DNA from: Phycobacter sedimenti | GTDB lineage: Bacteria; Pseudomonadota; Alphaproteobacteria; Rhodobacterales; Rhodobacteraceae | Reading direction: 5' to 3' | Length of the DNA stretch: 64,000 nucleotides | NCBI RefSeq assembly: GCF_038148855.1 | Contig: NZ_JBBVGR010000008.1 | Location: 62,001 to 126,000, forward strand | Shown here: in pieces, positions 8,122 to 17,206 of the stretch | Position numbering within the stretch: the stretch's first letter is position 1 | Layout of the letters: each line of letters begins with the position of its first letter | Translations under genes and position numbers: made by a program | The notes under the pieces: generated by a model | Seen by the model: only the letters and a program-made list of their open reading frames with translations | Databases searched by the model: none | What the model was told of the DNA's origin: nothing

Positions 8122-9099
8122 TCAATACCCTTGCATCCAGTCGTGCCGCTCGGCCCAGATTTCGGCCCATTTACGGGCGGCTTCATTTTTCTTTCCAGTC
8201 AGTTTTGCGATCAGGCCAATCAGAAGGGCACGACTGCCCGCCCAGAACCCGAGCGTTGCCCGCCCGAACGGCACCTGCCAGGTCGGCCAGTGATCCTGCA
8301 TCAATGTCATACGGCCTTTGGCGCTGAGTACATACTTGCGGGACTGCTGTTTGGAAGCCGCACCAACAAGGTGCATGATCTCGGCATCCGGGGTGATCAT
8401 TGGCCTATACCCAAGAGACCGAGCCCGGAGGCAGAGATCAGCCTCCTCGCCGTACATGAAGTATTTCAGATCGAAGCCGTCCAATTGGTCCCACAGGGAT
8501 TTTCGTATCATCAGAAAGCAGCCCACTACGATGTCGACTTCGCGCACACTGTCGCGTTTCCAGCTGCCCATGCCTTCGAAATTGAAAAAGTCGCTACCTG
8601 AAAAGATCGAGGACAAACCCGTTGCCTTGCAGAAGGCAGACCACGGCGTGATGCGCATCCAGCAGGAGGCGATATTGAGGGACCCATCGGGAAACACCGT
8701 GCGCCCTCCGGTGATGCCCGCCTCGGGGTGCGCTTCCGAGAAGGCCAACAGGTTATCAACCGCGCCTTCGTGGCATTCGGTATCGGGATTGAGCAGCAAC
8801 AGCCATTCGGTCTTTGCTTCAGCTGCCACAAGATTGTTTGCCTTGGCAAAGCCCAGGTTTTCTTTTGAGGCGATGAGGGTGACCTGCGGAAAGGCCTCTG
8901 CGATAGCCTCTGCCGAGCCATCCTGTGATGCATTGTCGAAAACCACTGTTTGAAACGCGGTCTTCCGGGTGGTTGCATAAAGAGTTTCAAGCGCTTTCAG
9001 TGTCAACTCACGCGTGTTGTAGCTCACGATGATGACGGTGAGTTTCGCGTTCTCGGATGCGGCTGTTTGCTGGTCTTGAGAGGAGTGGGACGCGTTCAT
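8122..9099 (-). CDS. Glycosyltransferase family 2 (rhamnosyltransferase-like)
   Basis: Cytoplasmic GT-A fold glycosyltransferase that adds a sugar to the growing lipid-linked EPS repeat. TVIIVSYNTRE begins at residue 21, followed by VFDNASQDGS and ENLGFAKANN. LLLLNPDTE gives the metal/nucleotide-binding aspartate. The 325-residue length and the later MYGEEADLCLRARSLGY resemble the WbbL/RfbF rhamnosyltransferase group, which fits the dTDP-rhamnose genes in the second EPS block. It overlaps the acyltransferase-3 gene by 4 bases and is followed after 4 bases by the LbH acyltransferase, so it is inside a tight operon. Confidence 0.9.
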   Translation of the reverse strand: MNASHSSQDQQTAASENAKLTVIIVSYNTRELTLKALETLYATTRKTAFQTVVFDNASQDGSAEAIAEAFPQVTLIASKENLGFAKANNLVAAEAKTEWLLLLNPDTECHEGAVDNLLAFSEAHPEAGITGGRTVFPDGSLNIASCWMRITPWSAFCKATGLSSIFSGSDFFNFEGMGSWKRDSVREVDIVVGCFLMIRKSLWDQLDGFDLKYFMYGEEADLCLRARSLGYRPMITPDAEIMHLVGAASKQQSRKYVLSAKGRMTLMQDHWPTWQVPFGRATLGFWAGSRALLIGLIAKLTGKKNEAARKWAEIWAERHDWMQGY

Positions 9100-10202
9100 G
9101 ATTTTGATCTTCCTGTTCGTCCCGAGGAGGACGAGGTTGTCTCTGCGCCATTGTTGGTCTGCTTCTTGAACCTGGTTTCTAGCGACCTGCCGTATTCGAT
9201 AAGTGGCAGTTCGAATTTGGTCCAGGAGACATAGGCCGCCAGCCAGGTCAACGCGGTGGTCATAGCCATCAGACCGGTTGGGGACAGGTCGACATCAATC
9301 TTCTGCGCCACCATCTGGATCCCATAGAGGAAGAAATAGTGAAACAGATACATGAAATACGCGAGGGCGCCGATCGCTGCAAAAAAGCGGGAGGCCAGAG
9401 ATGAAAAGCTGTGGAAGTAGGTCCAGATGACCACAATGATCAGACAAACCGCAGTCGCAACCGACGGATAGAGGGCAACCCGGAAGGCCAGTGTCGAGGT
9501 TTGGGCGACCAGAAGTTGGACACAGAGAAACGCCAACAGCGTCACCAAGAGAGTGCGCTTGTTCATGTAGAGCACACCAAGAGCTGTCAGAGCACCAAGG
9601 AACACCGAGTCGAGCCGCGCAAGAGGGAAGCTGTAAACTTCGTTTTTGGGCAGCCCGTAGTGCAAGGCTGCCGCCCGAACGAGAACCGATCCAACCGACA
9701 GGACAACCAGTGCAATGGGCGCCCTGGACCGCAAGAACAGAAATGACAGACCACAGAGGATATATGCAAATTCTTCGACAGACAGCGACCAGGTGATGGT
9801 GAAAGGAACATTGGCCTTCCCTTCAATCAGGATAACCCAGCCGGTCAGGAAAAGAAGATTGATCCAGGCGGTTTCAATTCCGGGTTCCCGGTTCAGAGCC
9901 TCCGCAACAACAAAATAGCATCCAACCGCGATCAAATAGATCGGTATGATGCGAAACATCCGGCGCGTGAAAAAGACTTTGATGCCTGCCGGGTCGTGAT
10001 TGCGAGACAGGAAAAGAGTGATCAGGAAGCCTGACAAGGGAAAGAATACATCAACCCCGAGGAACCCGTACTTTGCGAGCCAGGACCATACCGCATCAAG
10101 CTTTTCTGGAGGAAATTCGATGGCTACATGGTAGGCGATGATCATCAGGATCGCGGCCGCGCGGATACAGTCCAGTAGCTCTAGGCGCTTGTGTTTGGTC
10201 AT
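9096..10202 (-). CDS. Acyltransferase 3 family membrane protein
   Basis: Integral membrane acyltransferase (AT3/OafA/NodX-type) that O-acylates extracytoplasmic sugars. The protein has 368 residues and about ten hydrophobic segments. The family hallmark lies at the N-terminus: RLELLDCIRAAAILMIIAYH with the catalytic-type histidine at about residue 25. GFLGVDVFFPLSGFLIT and FFTRRMFRIIPIY follow. The start overlaps the Wzy-like stop by 4 bases and the end overlaps the GT2 start by 4 bases. It probably decorates the EPS with acetyl or another acyl group. Confidence 0.93.
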   Translation of the reverse strand: MTKHKRLELLDCIRAAAILMIIAYHVAIEFPPEKLDAVWSWLAKYGFLGVDVFFPLSGFLITLFLSRNHDPAGIKVFFTRRMFRIIPIYLIAVGCYFVVAEALNREPGIETAWINLLFLTGWVILIEGKANVPFTITWSLSVEEFAYILCGLSFLFLRSRAPIALVVLSVGSVLVRAAALHYGLPKNEVYSFPLARLDSVFLGALTALGVLYMNKRTLLVTLLAFLCVQLLVAQTSTLAFRVALYPSVATAVCLIIVVIWTYFHSFSSLASRFFAAIGALAYFMYLFHYFFLYGIQMVAQKIDVDLSPTGLMAMTTALTWLAAYVSWTKFELPLIEYGRSLETRFKKQTNNGAETTSSSSGRTGRSKS

Positions 10203-11611
10203 TTGCGCTGCCTGTCTTGATTGAATCTTTTGGTTGCGCCGGACCTGTCGCGCTCATGCGCGGGAAACCGTGTGAAACGGTTGGCGGCACGCTGACTGGT
10301 TGCGGCGTCTGGCGGGGCGACGCCCTCCTCGTCCCGCCTGGTGATGTCAACGGAGCCAAGAAAAGCGCCCGATCCAATTATGAAGAAGACAATTGAAGTC
10401 ATCTCGGCCCATACGGCAACCGTGGCTAGAGTCAGGATCAGGCCGAACATTGCAATCATCCAGGCCCGGCGCACATCGGCAACTGGCGAATCGGGATCAA
10501 ACTTCCGCCGTGCCGCTTCCCCCATCAAAGTTGCAAAGACCGCCACGAGGAAGAACAGCGCCGGCAGACCGTAGACCACGGCATTCAGCAGCCAGTAGTT
10601 ATCCATACTGCCCGACATCCATTGAGGCAGACCCCAGTAGTTGTAGCCAACGCCCATGAGCGGCGTGCGTCCAATTTGCGCGATGCCGTATTCCAACAGG
10701 ACCATGCGCACGTTGGCGGTGCTGGAGTTGAATGCCATGCGCGAGGCAATGGCATAAAATGCCGGACGATCTGAAAGCAGTTCCGCCAGAATGTAGAGAA
10801 ACACAAAACCGCAGATCAGGAAGACCCAAAGACCGCGAAATTTGCGGAACATCAGCCAGTAGATGATCAGCGCAAGCTGGAACAAAAGCGCCAGAAACGG
10901 GCCGGAAGACACCGAAACAAAACAGGCAACACCGATCAGAAAGCCGAACAACAGGCGTTTTCCCCGTCCCCAAATGCTACGGAACGCCACCAAAGAGGCC
11001 GAAAACCCGATCGAGGCAAATGTCCCCCAGTGAATTGGGTGGTCAAAAACGACCTGTGCGCGGTCAAGGCCCAGTCGCCTCGGATAGTCGACTTCTGTCC
11101 GGCTGAACACACCAGGGATCTTTTCGATAAGGGCAGGAATCACGAAATTCGATGTGATCGCTTCGTAGACGGCCAGGGGGAGCAAAAGGACAATGACCCA
11201 GGCCAGGAATTTGTAGACGTCTATGAAATCCTTCTCGTTACGAATACATGCTCGGGCTGTCAGGTATCCACCAAGGAACGCCAGCGCGTTCATCCCCACG
11301 AAGGTGACCAAGGAACTTGGATTGTTCTTGGCGATGGATATGCCAATCCAGAAAATGAACAGCGCAACAAACACGTCTGCTGCCTTGATCGGACCGTATT
11401 TTCCTCGCAGCAGGTTGATGCACAGGTAAGGCACAAGGAAAATGAAGACCAACCGGGACGTCGTCATCAGCAAAGAGCCGAGATTGAACAGAACAGGTGT
11501 TAGAATGGCCAGAATGACAACCTTGGCCAGAAAGGTGTTTGAGGGCGCTGCAGCGTGCAACGCCCCGGATCCGTGAGGCACGGCCTTTGTTGAGTTATCT
11601 ACAGTCGACAT
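10199..11611 (-). CDS. O-antigen ligase / Wzy-like polymerase
   Basis: Multi-pass membrane protein of the Wzy/WaaL superfamily that polymerises lipid-linked repeats in the periplasm or ligates them. The ATG at 11611 has GGAAG about 11 bases upstream; a TTG at 11668 in frame lacks a ribosome-binding site, so I reject it. The protein has 470 residues and about 11 hydrophobic segments. A larger periplasmic loop about residues 310-370 contains MGVGYNYWGLP, the place where O-antigen ligase-like proteins keep their Wzy_C motif. It heads a four-gene overlapping run (polymerase, AT3, GT2, LbH). A dedicated ligase is unlikely in an EPS locus, so polymerase is preferred. Confidence 0.82.
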   Translation of the reverse strand: MSTVDNSTKAVPHGSGALHAAAPSNTFLAKVVILAILTPVLFNLGSLLMTTSRLVFIFLVPYLCINLLRGKYGPIKAADVFVALFIFWIGISIAKNNPSSLVTFVGMNALAFLGGYLTARACIRNEKDFIDVYKFLAWVIVLLLPLAVYEAITSNFVIPALIEKIPGVFSRTEVDYPRRLGLDRAQVVFDHPIHWGTFASIGFSASLVAFRSIWGRGKRLLFGFLIGVACFVSVSSGPFLALLFQLALIIYWLMFRKFRGLWVFLICGFVFLYILAELLSDRPAFYAIASRMAFNSSTANVRMVLLEYGIAQIGRTPLMGVGYNYWGLPQWMSGSMDNYWLLNAVVYGLPALFFLVAVFATLMGEAARRKFDPDSPVADVRRAWMIAMFGLILTLATVAVWAEMTSIVFFIIGSGAFLGSVDITRRDEEGVAPPDAATSQRAANRFTRFPAHERDRSGATKRFNQDRQRK

Positions 11612-11686
11612 TGGTCCGGCGTCTTCCGCAAAATGCGGATTTTGTTCTTTGGAAATCTGTTGGTTCAACGATTGAAAGGCGGCGAT

Positions 11687-12976
11687 TCATGGACGCATCC
11701 CAAGTTTTTCTGCGCCAACCCGGCCATCCGAAAGGGGGCCTGTCGCAAGATAGCGGAAATTGGCCAGATCCAAGGGGTCGCCTGCCAGTGCGTTCTCGAA
11801 CACCCGCCCGTAAAAGCCTGCGTCCATACGCCGTTCGGATTGGATCGACACATTGTCCCGCACGCTCCAATCGGCTGCCTCGGACCTGGGAAACCTGAAG
11901 GCTGCATTACGCTTGATCACGACGTTACGGCTGCGTTCTGCCACCTTGATTTGTGGCGAAGCCCAGACCTCGTTGAACCGCTCAGCTTCAGATCGGGAGT
12001 TACGTATCAGGGTGTTGTTGAGAATCGCAAGCCCGTCGGTTTCTCCAACGTAGATCCCATGTATGTGAGCGTTGATGATGACGTTGTTCTCTATGCGGAT
12101 GTTACGGAAGAACAACTCTTTCCCGGCACGTCCCTTGTCCACAAGGTCATTGCGCATGAAGATCGTTTGCGTCCAAAGGCCGTGCCCTGAATTGAAGACA
12201 TTGTCGCGCACGGTGACCCCATCCGTAGGAGCATCGGTCTTGTTCGTCCACAGCTGTATCATGTCGGCATGGTCCCCGGCATCGGGTGCGCGATTGAAGC
12301 TGTGAAAATAGTTCCCTTCGATCAACAGGTTCTGGACCTGTGCAAGTGTCAGTCCGTCCTTGCGTAACCCGTGAATGTCGTTGCCGGAAATCACGACGTT
12401 TCTGCTTCGATGAACCGACAAGCCGAGAAAGAGATTACGGATTTCGCAGTTTTCGATGGTTACGTACCGGCTGTCGCGGACAAGCAGGCCCTTTCCGGCC
12501 GGAAATCCATCCTCGACCGGCCCGTGACCCCGCGCCAGATCCCCTTCGAACAGCACACCTGAAAAGGTAATGTGACTTGATCCGTAGACACGGAACGGCG
12601 CAGTAAAAACCGACTCTTTGTCGCTGCTTATTCTGTAGCTGAGGGCAACTCCCTCAAGAGTAACCGAGGTGCTGTCAACGATCTGCAGCCCCGCCAGTTC
12701 CGGGCGTCGATCTGCTGACTGCGGCTGCAATTTCACCGGACTTTTGATGTCTCTGATGTTCAGCTTATCATAGCGCCCCGGTGCAAGGCGCAAAGTGAGA
12801 AGGGGTTGCCCGGGCTCTTTGGCAGAGCGCAGGGCTGTTTGAATGTCCGTTGTCGTCTGAACAACCAACACGTTCTCGGCACCTGCAACACCGGGAAAAC
12901 AGGCTGCCCAAATGGCAACAAAAGCAGTCAGAAGGAAATGGTTTATGTCGGCCATACTTTTAAAAAACAACGACAT
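11687..12976 (-). CDS. Secreted right-handed parallel beta-helix protein (possible EPS lyase or epimerase)
   Basis: A 429-residue protein with a signal peptide (about 1-33, ending AGA) and pectate-lyase-type beta-helix repeats. Visible rungs include NVVISGNDIHGLRKDGLTL, NLLIEGNYFHSFN, GVTVRDNVFNSG, NIRIENNVIINAH and LAILNNTLIRNS. Such proteins act on polysaccharides in the periplasm: lyases, hydrolases, or mannuronan C5-epimerases (AlgG, AlgE). The nearby AlgD-like dehydrogenase makes a uronate epimerase or lyase attractive, but no catalytic motif can be assigned. AAGGA precedes the ATG at 12976; MADINHF at 12955 is an alternative start. It lies 75 bases upstream of the polymerase gene and is divergent from the acyltransferase at 13083. 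Confidence 0.82.
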   Translation of the reverse strand: MSLFFKSMADINHFLLTAFVAIWAACFPGVAGAENVLVVQTTTDIQTALRSAKEPGQPLLTLRLAPGRYDKLNIRDIKSPVKLQPQSADRRPELAGLQIVDSTSVTLEGVALSYRISSDKESVFTAPFRVYGSSHITFSGVLFEGDLARGHGPVEDGFPAGKGLLVRDSRYVTIENCEIRNLFLGLSVHRSRNVVISGNDIHGLRKDGLTLAQVQNLLIEGNYFHSFNRAPDAGDHADMIQLWTNKTDAPTDGVTVRDNVFNSGHGLWTQTIFMRNDLVDKGRAGKELFFRNIRIENNVIINAHIHGIYVGETDGLAILNNTLIRNSRSEAERFNEVWASPQIKVAERSRNVVIKRNAAFRFPRSEAADWSVRDNVSIQSERRMDAGFYGRVFENALAGDPLDLANFRYLATGPLSDGRVGAEKLGMRP

Positions 12977-13082
12977 CCAGAGTTCCTTGCTTGACCATAT
13001 CCGCAGATATTGCGATGCCTGTAATACCCACTATTTCTAAACATTTTGGACTTTACGAACACATAGAGGAACGGTCTATTCC

Positions 13083-13589
13083 ATGCCAGATCAAATCTCC
13101 GCGACGCCCAAAAAAGCCCGTCGGCGCGGGCTTAATCGCATATCCGGTGTGCGAAATGCGCTGGTGGGCCTGCGACGCAAGATGCTGGTGAAGCTGTGGG
13201 GTATGGACCTTCATCCGACGATGCAGATGTCCCTGTCCGCGAAGTTTGATCGGACTTTTCCGATCGGCGTGCATGTTGGTGAGAATTCCTACGTCGCCTT
13301 TGAGGCGCGCATCTTGACCCATGACCGCACGCGCGGGTTGTACCTTCACACACGTGTGGGCAAGAACTGCTTCATCGGTGGCCGCTCGATGATCCTGCCG
13401 GGGGTGGAAATCGGGGACAACAGCATCGTGGCGGCCGGCGCGATTGTCACCAAATCCGTGCCCCCCAACAGCATCGCGGCAGGCAATCCTGCCCAGATCG
13501 TGCGAACGGGGATAGAGGTCGGACCCTATGGGCGTTTCCTGTCTGCCGATGAAACCGAGGCCCGCCTGGTCGAAGCGGGTCTGACCTGA
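13083..13589 (+). CDS. Hexapeptide-repeat acyltransferase (short, WbbJ-like)
   Basis: A 168-residue LbH-fold acyltransferase. After a basic N-terminus (KKARRRGLNR), hexapeptide rungs begin near residue 60. They end in VGKNCFIGGRSMILPGVEIGDNSIVAAGAIVTKSVPPNSIAAGNPAQIV, the acetyltransferase C-terminal signature. The family acetylates sugar hydroxyl or amino groups from acetyl-CoA in the cytoplasm. It is divergent from the beta-helix gene across a 106-base promoter region and is followed 3 bases later by the SGNH hydrolase gene, so the pair may install and remove, or transfer, acyl groups. Confidence 0.88.
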   Translation: MPDQISATPKKARRRGLNRISGVRNALVGLRRKMLVKLWGMDLHPTMQMSLSAKFDRTFPIGVHVGENSYVAFEARILTHDRTRGLYLHTRVGKNCFIGGRSMILPGVEIGDNSIVAAGAIVTKSVPPNSIAAGNPAQIVRTGIEVGPYGRFLSADETEARLVEAGLT

Positions 13590-13592
13590 GCC

Positions 13593-14303
13593 ATGAGGCG
13601 TGTCCGGCTCGCTGCGGGTGCGCTATTGGTGATTGGTCTGATCGCCGTTGCTGTCATCGGGGTACGTGCCCCTGATCCTGCCGACCGCGCCGTGCCGTTA
13701 CCCTTGCCCGATGATCGTCCCCTGCGGATCGCCGTTTTCGGAACCAGCCTCACCCATGATGAGGTCTGGACGCACGAGTTGAAAGCCAGCCTGGAAAACC
13801 GGTTTGATCGGGACATTCGGCTTGATGTGGTTGCCAAGCCCGGAGCCGGGTCGACCTGGGCGTTGGAGCAGGTCCATCAGGTCTTGGATCTGAAACCGGA
13901 CTGGGTGCTGATTGAATTTGCCATCAATGATGCGGATATCCGGGATGGCCTGAGTGTCGCTGACGCCCGAAGCACGCATGAGGCACTGCTGAACACACTT
14001 GTTGAAAGCCTGCCCAATGCGGAGACCGTTCTGATGACGATGAGCCCGGCGCAAGGGCTGCGGGGGATGTTGCGTCCTCGTTTGGCGGCACACTACCGTC
14101 AATACAGGGATCTGGCCGATCAGTTTGATATCGGGCTGGTCGATCTACACGCGCGCTGGCTGGCAATCCCGCGGGCATCGCGCGGTTTGCAGCAAGATGG
14201 ATTGCATCCGCACCCGCAGGTTGCAGCCAATCTGATCGTGCCTGTGCTTTCGCGCTATCTGGCCCAATGTGCGGCTCTGGCCCGCACCGGGGCCAGGGAC
14301 TGA
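13593..14303 (+). CDS. SGNH/GDSL-type hydrolase or acyltransferase, membrane-anchored
   Basis: A 236-residue protein with an N-terminal hydrophobic anchor or uncleaved signal (about 1-25). An SGNH domain follows: block I reads FGTSLTHDE (GDSL with Thr for Asp, nucleophile Ser kept), block III FAINDAD and block V DGLHPHP with the Asp-His pair. It therefore retains a plausible Ser-Asp-His triad outside the cytoplasm. SGNH proteins in EPS loci deacetylate polysaccharides or act as O-acetyltransferases like AlgX/AlgJ. It starts 3 bases after the acyltransferase stop, forming a two-gene plus-strand operon. Confidence 0.82.
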   Translation: MRRVRLAAGALLVIGLIAVAVIGVRAPDPADRAVPLPLPDDRPLRIAVFGTSLTHDEVWTHELKASLENRFDRDIRLDVVAKPGAGSTWALEQVHQVLDLKPDWVLIEFAINDADIRDGLSVADARSTHEALLNTLVESLPNAETVLMTMSPAQGLRGMLRPRLAAHYRQYRDLADQFDIGLVDLHARWLAIPRASRGLQQDGLHPHPQVAANLIVPVLSRYLAQCAALARTGARD

Positions 14304-14320
14304 GACGCCTGCTTTGGCGC

Positions 14321-15565
14321 CTACTTCTCCATGACCCGTTTGTAAGCGGCGATCAGCGTGTCGACCTGGTAGGCCCAGCTCAATTCCGTTTCGATGCGAT
14401 GACGGCCGATCCGACCCATTTCGGCGCAGCGGTCCGGATCGTCAAACAGTTCGATGATCTTGCTCGCCATATCTGCGCTGTCGTTGGGCGCTGCATAAAG
14501 TGAGGCTTCCTGCGCGGAATACCGTCCCTCAGTCACGTCGAACTGAACAATCGGTTTGGAAAACGCCATGTATTCCAGGATCTTGTTCATCGTCGACTTG
14601 TCATTCATCGGGTTTACCCGGTCTGGGTTCACACAGACATCCGCCGACGAGAGCACCGAGAACAGATCCTCGTCCGGGGCGCGCCCCGTGAAGGTCACGT
14701 AGTCGGACAACCCCATTTCCGCGGCCTGCTCCTTGAGTGATGCGAGCGCCGGGCCCCCGCCTACGAAGACGAATTGCGTATCGCGCTTGTGTTCGAACAC
14801 GACGATGCGGGCGGCTTCCAGCATCAGGTCGATGCCTTCCTGATCGCCCATCACACCGACATAGCCCACCAGGAATTCCCGCCCGTTGCGCCACTTTGGA
14901 TCCGGCGGCATCGGCTTGAGCTTGTCCAGATTCGGGCCCGATCGCACCACGAATACATCCTCGGGATCCTTGCCGCCTCGGGTCAGCGCAATTTCACGGT
15001 AGGAATTGTTGGTGGAAATCACCGTCTGAGCGGCCCTAAAGGTCCGCTTCTCAAGGAACAACATCAAGCGCCAGAAGAAATCACGCCGCCCGAACTTCGC
15101 CTCATAAAGCTCAGGGTTGATGTCGTGGTGGTCGAAAATGAAGCGCACGCCCTTGAACCATTTGAAAGGCAGGGCGACCAGGAACATCAGATCCGGTGGA
15201 TTGCAGGCCTGAATGGTGTCGAACCCATGGCGTCGCCAGACCTTCCAGGACAGGCGAAACTCATGCCAGAGCGCTGCAGAGTATTCCACAAGGTAACCAG
15301 CCGCACCTTTTGCATCCAGCGGCAGCGAATGGCGGTAGATATGCACGCCTTCCAGCTCTTCATAAGCGGCTTCATAGCCCTTTCCGGTTGGGCAGATGAC
15401 CGAAACCTCGGCCCCGGCAGCCCGCAGTGTCAGACACTCATGCCAGACACGGCGGTCGAAGGGCAGAGGCAGGTTCTCGACAAGAATGAGGATCTTGCGC
15501 CCTGCAAGGGGGCGTTCCTCGGTCAGGCGCGAAAACACGTCGGAGGCATGCAGAACGTCTGCCAT
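14321..15565 (-). CDS. Glycosyltransferase family 4
   Basis: A 414-residue GT-B glycosyltransferase. The N-terminal domain has ILVENLPLPFDRRVWHECLTLRAAGAEVSVICP, the usual GT4 opening. The C-terminal donor domain contains VGYVGVMGDQEGIDLMLEAA, FVFVGGGPALASLKE and the ADVCVNPD segment, with the EX7E-type region around NKILEYMAFSKPIVQFD. GGAGC lies upstream of the ATG, 5 bases after the AlgD-like gene stop, so the dehydrogenase gene and this glycosyltransferase form one unit. It may use the dehydrogenase product as donor, but that is inferred from adjacency only. Confidence 0.92.
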   Translation of the reverse strand: MADVLHASDVFSRLTEERPLAGRKILILVENLPLPFDRRVWHECLTLRAAGAEVSVICPTGKGYEAAYEELEGVHIYRHSLPLDAKGAAGYLVEYSAALWHEFRLSWKVWRRHGFDTIQACNPPDLMFLVALPFKWFKGVRFIFDHHDINPELYEAKFGRRDFFWRLMLFLEKRTFRAAQTVISTNNSYREIALTRGGKDPEDVFVVRSGPNLDKLKPMPPDPKWRNGREFLVGYVGVMGDQEGIDLMLEAARIVVFEHKRDTQFVFVGGGPALASLKEQAAEMGLSDYVTFTGRAPDEDLFSVLSSADVCVNPDRVNPMNDKSTMNKILEYMAFSKPIVQFDVTEGRYSAQEASLYAAPNDSADMASKIIELFDDPDRCAEMGRIGRHRIETELSWAYQVDTLIAAYKRVMEK

Positions 15566-15570
15566 GGGCC

Positions 15571-16857
15571 CTAGTGCTCCTTTTCAATCCCGGAGAGCTT
15601 CGAGAGATCAACAATCTCACAGCTCTTGGGAAGGTCCAGCAGGTCGGCGGTTGCGTTCGTAACGATGACCCTTGCGAATTGCCCGGTTTCGGCGGTGGCC
15701 TTGTCGACCAAAAGCCGCTTCAGCTGCGGCAGGTGGCTGAACGCATAGCCAAGGTTCGCACCCACCAGCTTGCGCGCGTCCACGGCCGGATCGAAAATCT
15801 TGAGCTCATAGCCTGCAGCCAGTATCTTGCGGGCAAGATCGACGTTCGGGCTTTCGCGCAGATCGTCGGTGTGGGCCTTGAAGGCCAGGCCCGCCAGAAG
15901 AACCGGGGCACCGGGCTCCAGCCCTTCTACTGCGTGAAGGAACAGGCGGTGCTTGTGCGCCTCGTTCGACCGCAGGAGGCTGTCGATCAGATGCGTGCTG
16001 GCGCCGATGTCGCCAGCAATATACTGCAGCGCCCGCACGTCTTTGGGGAGGCAGGAGCCACCAAAGGCGCCACCCGGACGCAGGTAGTAGGGCGACACGT
16101 TCAGCTTGGTATCGGAGACAAAGATTTCGTGCACATCTGCGGGCGGAATTCCGAGATCGAGACAGATCCGGCCCAGTTCGTTGGCATAGGCGACCTTGAC
16201 CGCATGCCAGGTGTTGTCCGCGAACTTGGTGAATTCTGCGGTACGGAAATTGACGTGGAAGGTGGGCGCATCGATGTTGGCATGCAGTGCGTCCATATTT
16301 GACGAAGCCTTTCCATCACGAGTGCCAACCACGATCTTGGGCGGCGCGAAATAGTCGTTCACTGCCGAACCCTCGCGCAGGAACTCGGGGTTGTAGACGA
16401 TCTCGACCGCCTTGCCCCAGTCTGCACCGAACCGGTCCTCAAAGATCGGGATGACGATATCCTCGACGGTACCGGGTCTGAAGGTGGAACGGAAAGCGAC
16501 CGTCAGCGGCTTGGCGCGGCTTGCGGACACCGAACGGGCGATCTGCTGCGTGACGTCGATAATGTAGCGCATGTTGTGGCTGCCGTCCGGGCCGGACGGC
16601 GTGCCGACGCAAACGATCGCGATATCCGCGTCATCCAGCGTGTCCCCGATATTAGTAGAGGCTGTCAGCCGTCCGGCCTTGAGCGACTCGGCCATCATGT
16701 CTTCAATCTTAGGTTCGATGATCGGGGGGCGCCCTTCAACAATATCCCGGACCTTGTCCGGGCTGACATCGATGCCGACAACGCTGTGGCCTTCGGACGC
16801 TATGCAACAGGCCGCAGTCAATCCCACATAACCAACACCAAAAATCACAACTTTCAT
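15571..16857 (-). CDS. UDP-glucose/GDP-mannose dehydrogenase family protein, AlgD-like
   Basis: NAD-dependent four-electron oxidation of a nucleotide sugar to the uronate. The 428-residue protein starts at the ATG at 16857 (MKVVIFGVGYVGLTAA); 16 open upstream codons lack the family start. The Rossmann motif is at residues 6-12. Catalytic Cys269 lies in FGGSCLPKD, and HTDDLRESPNVDLA marks the C-terminal domain. Sequences such as KLNVSPYYLRPGGAFGGSC and GYELKIFDPAV are closer, as I recall, to GDP-mannose 6-dehydrogenase (AlgD) than to UDP-glucose dehydrogenase, so the product is probably GDP-mannuronate. It forms a unit with the GT4 gene downstream. Confidence 0.88.
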   Translation of the reverse strand: MKVVIFGVGYVGLTAACCIASEGHSVVGIDVSPDKVRDIVEGRPPIIEPKIEDMMAESLKAGRLTASTNIGDTLDDADIAIVCVGTPSGPDGSHNMRYIIDVTQQIARSVSASRAKPLTVAFRSTFRPGTVEDIVIPIFEDRFGADWGKAVEIVYNPEFLREGSAVNDYFAPPKIVVGTRDGKASSNMDALHANIDAPTFHVNFRTAEFTKFADNTWHAVKVAYANELGRICLDLGIPPADVHEIFVSDTKLNVSPYYLRPGGAFGGSCLPKDVRALQYIAGDIGASTHLIDSLLRSNEAHKHRLFLHAVEGLEPGAPVLLAGLAFKAHTDDLRESPNVDLARKILAAGYELKIFDPAVDARKLVGANLGYAFSHLPQLKRLLVDKATAETGQFARVIVTNATADLLDLPKSCEIVDLSKLSGIEKEH

Positions 16858-17206
16858 TCGACAAACTTCCTCAACAATCGATGGTCTGTGTAGCAGAGAT
16901 ATCACAGCAACAATGACTTCAAGACGACAACGGCGCCCTTTGACCTGACTATCGCAGCTGTCCGAAGTGCCAACGCACTAGATGCTTGAATCAGGTACTT
17001 TCCAGTAGATTCCCCATTCTGGGTTATTCAGGCCCCGTTATATTGCACGAGACAGCCCTCGCAAGAATAAAGGCCTGCGCAATGTGGGAATCCGCCGAAC
17101 GCAGTGGCAGATGGTCATTTCTGCAGCCGATATATGCGGGACTCAGGTCAGTGTGCACTGCCTCTGATTGAAGTCACAAAGAGGCCATAGCCCCATGCCC
17201 GGCTGG
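16858..17206. other. Intergenic region, promoter of the AlgD-like gene
   Basis: About 350 bases without a gene. On the minus strand it must contain the promoter of the dehydrogenase-GT4 unit, and it also receives the 3' end of the GT2 gene at 17207. I see only short, low-complexity open frames and no repeat, tRNA or strong hairpin. Confidence 0.5.
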
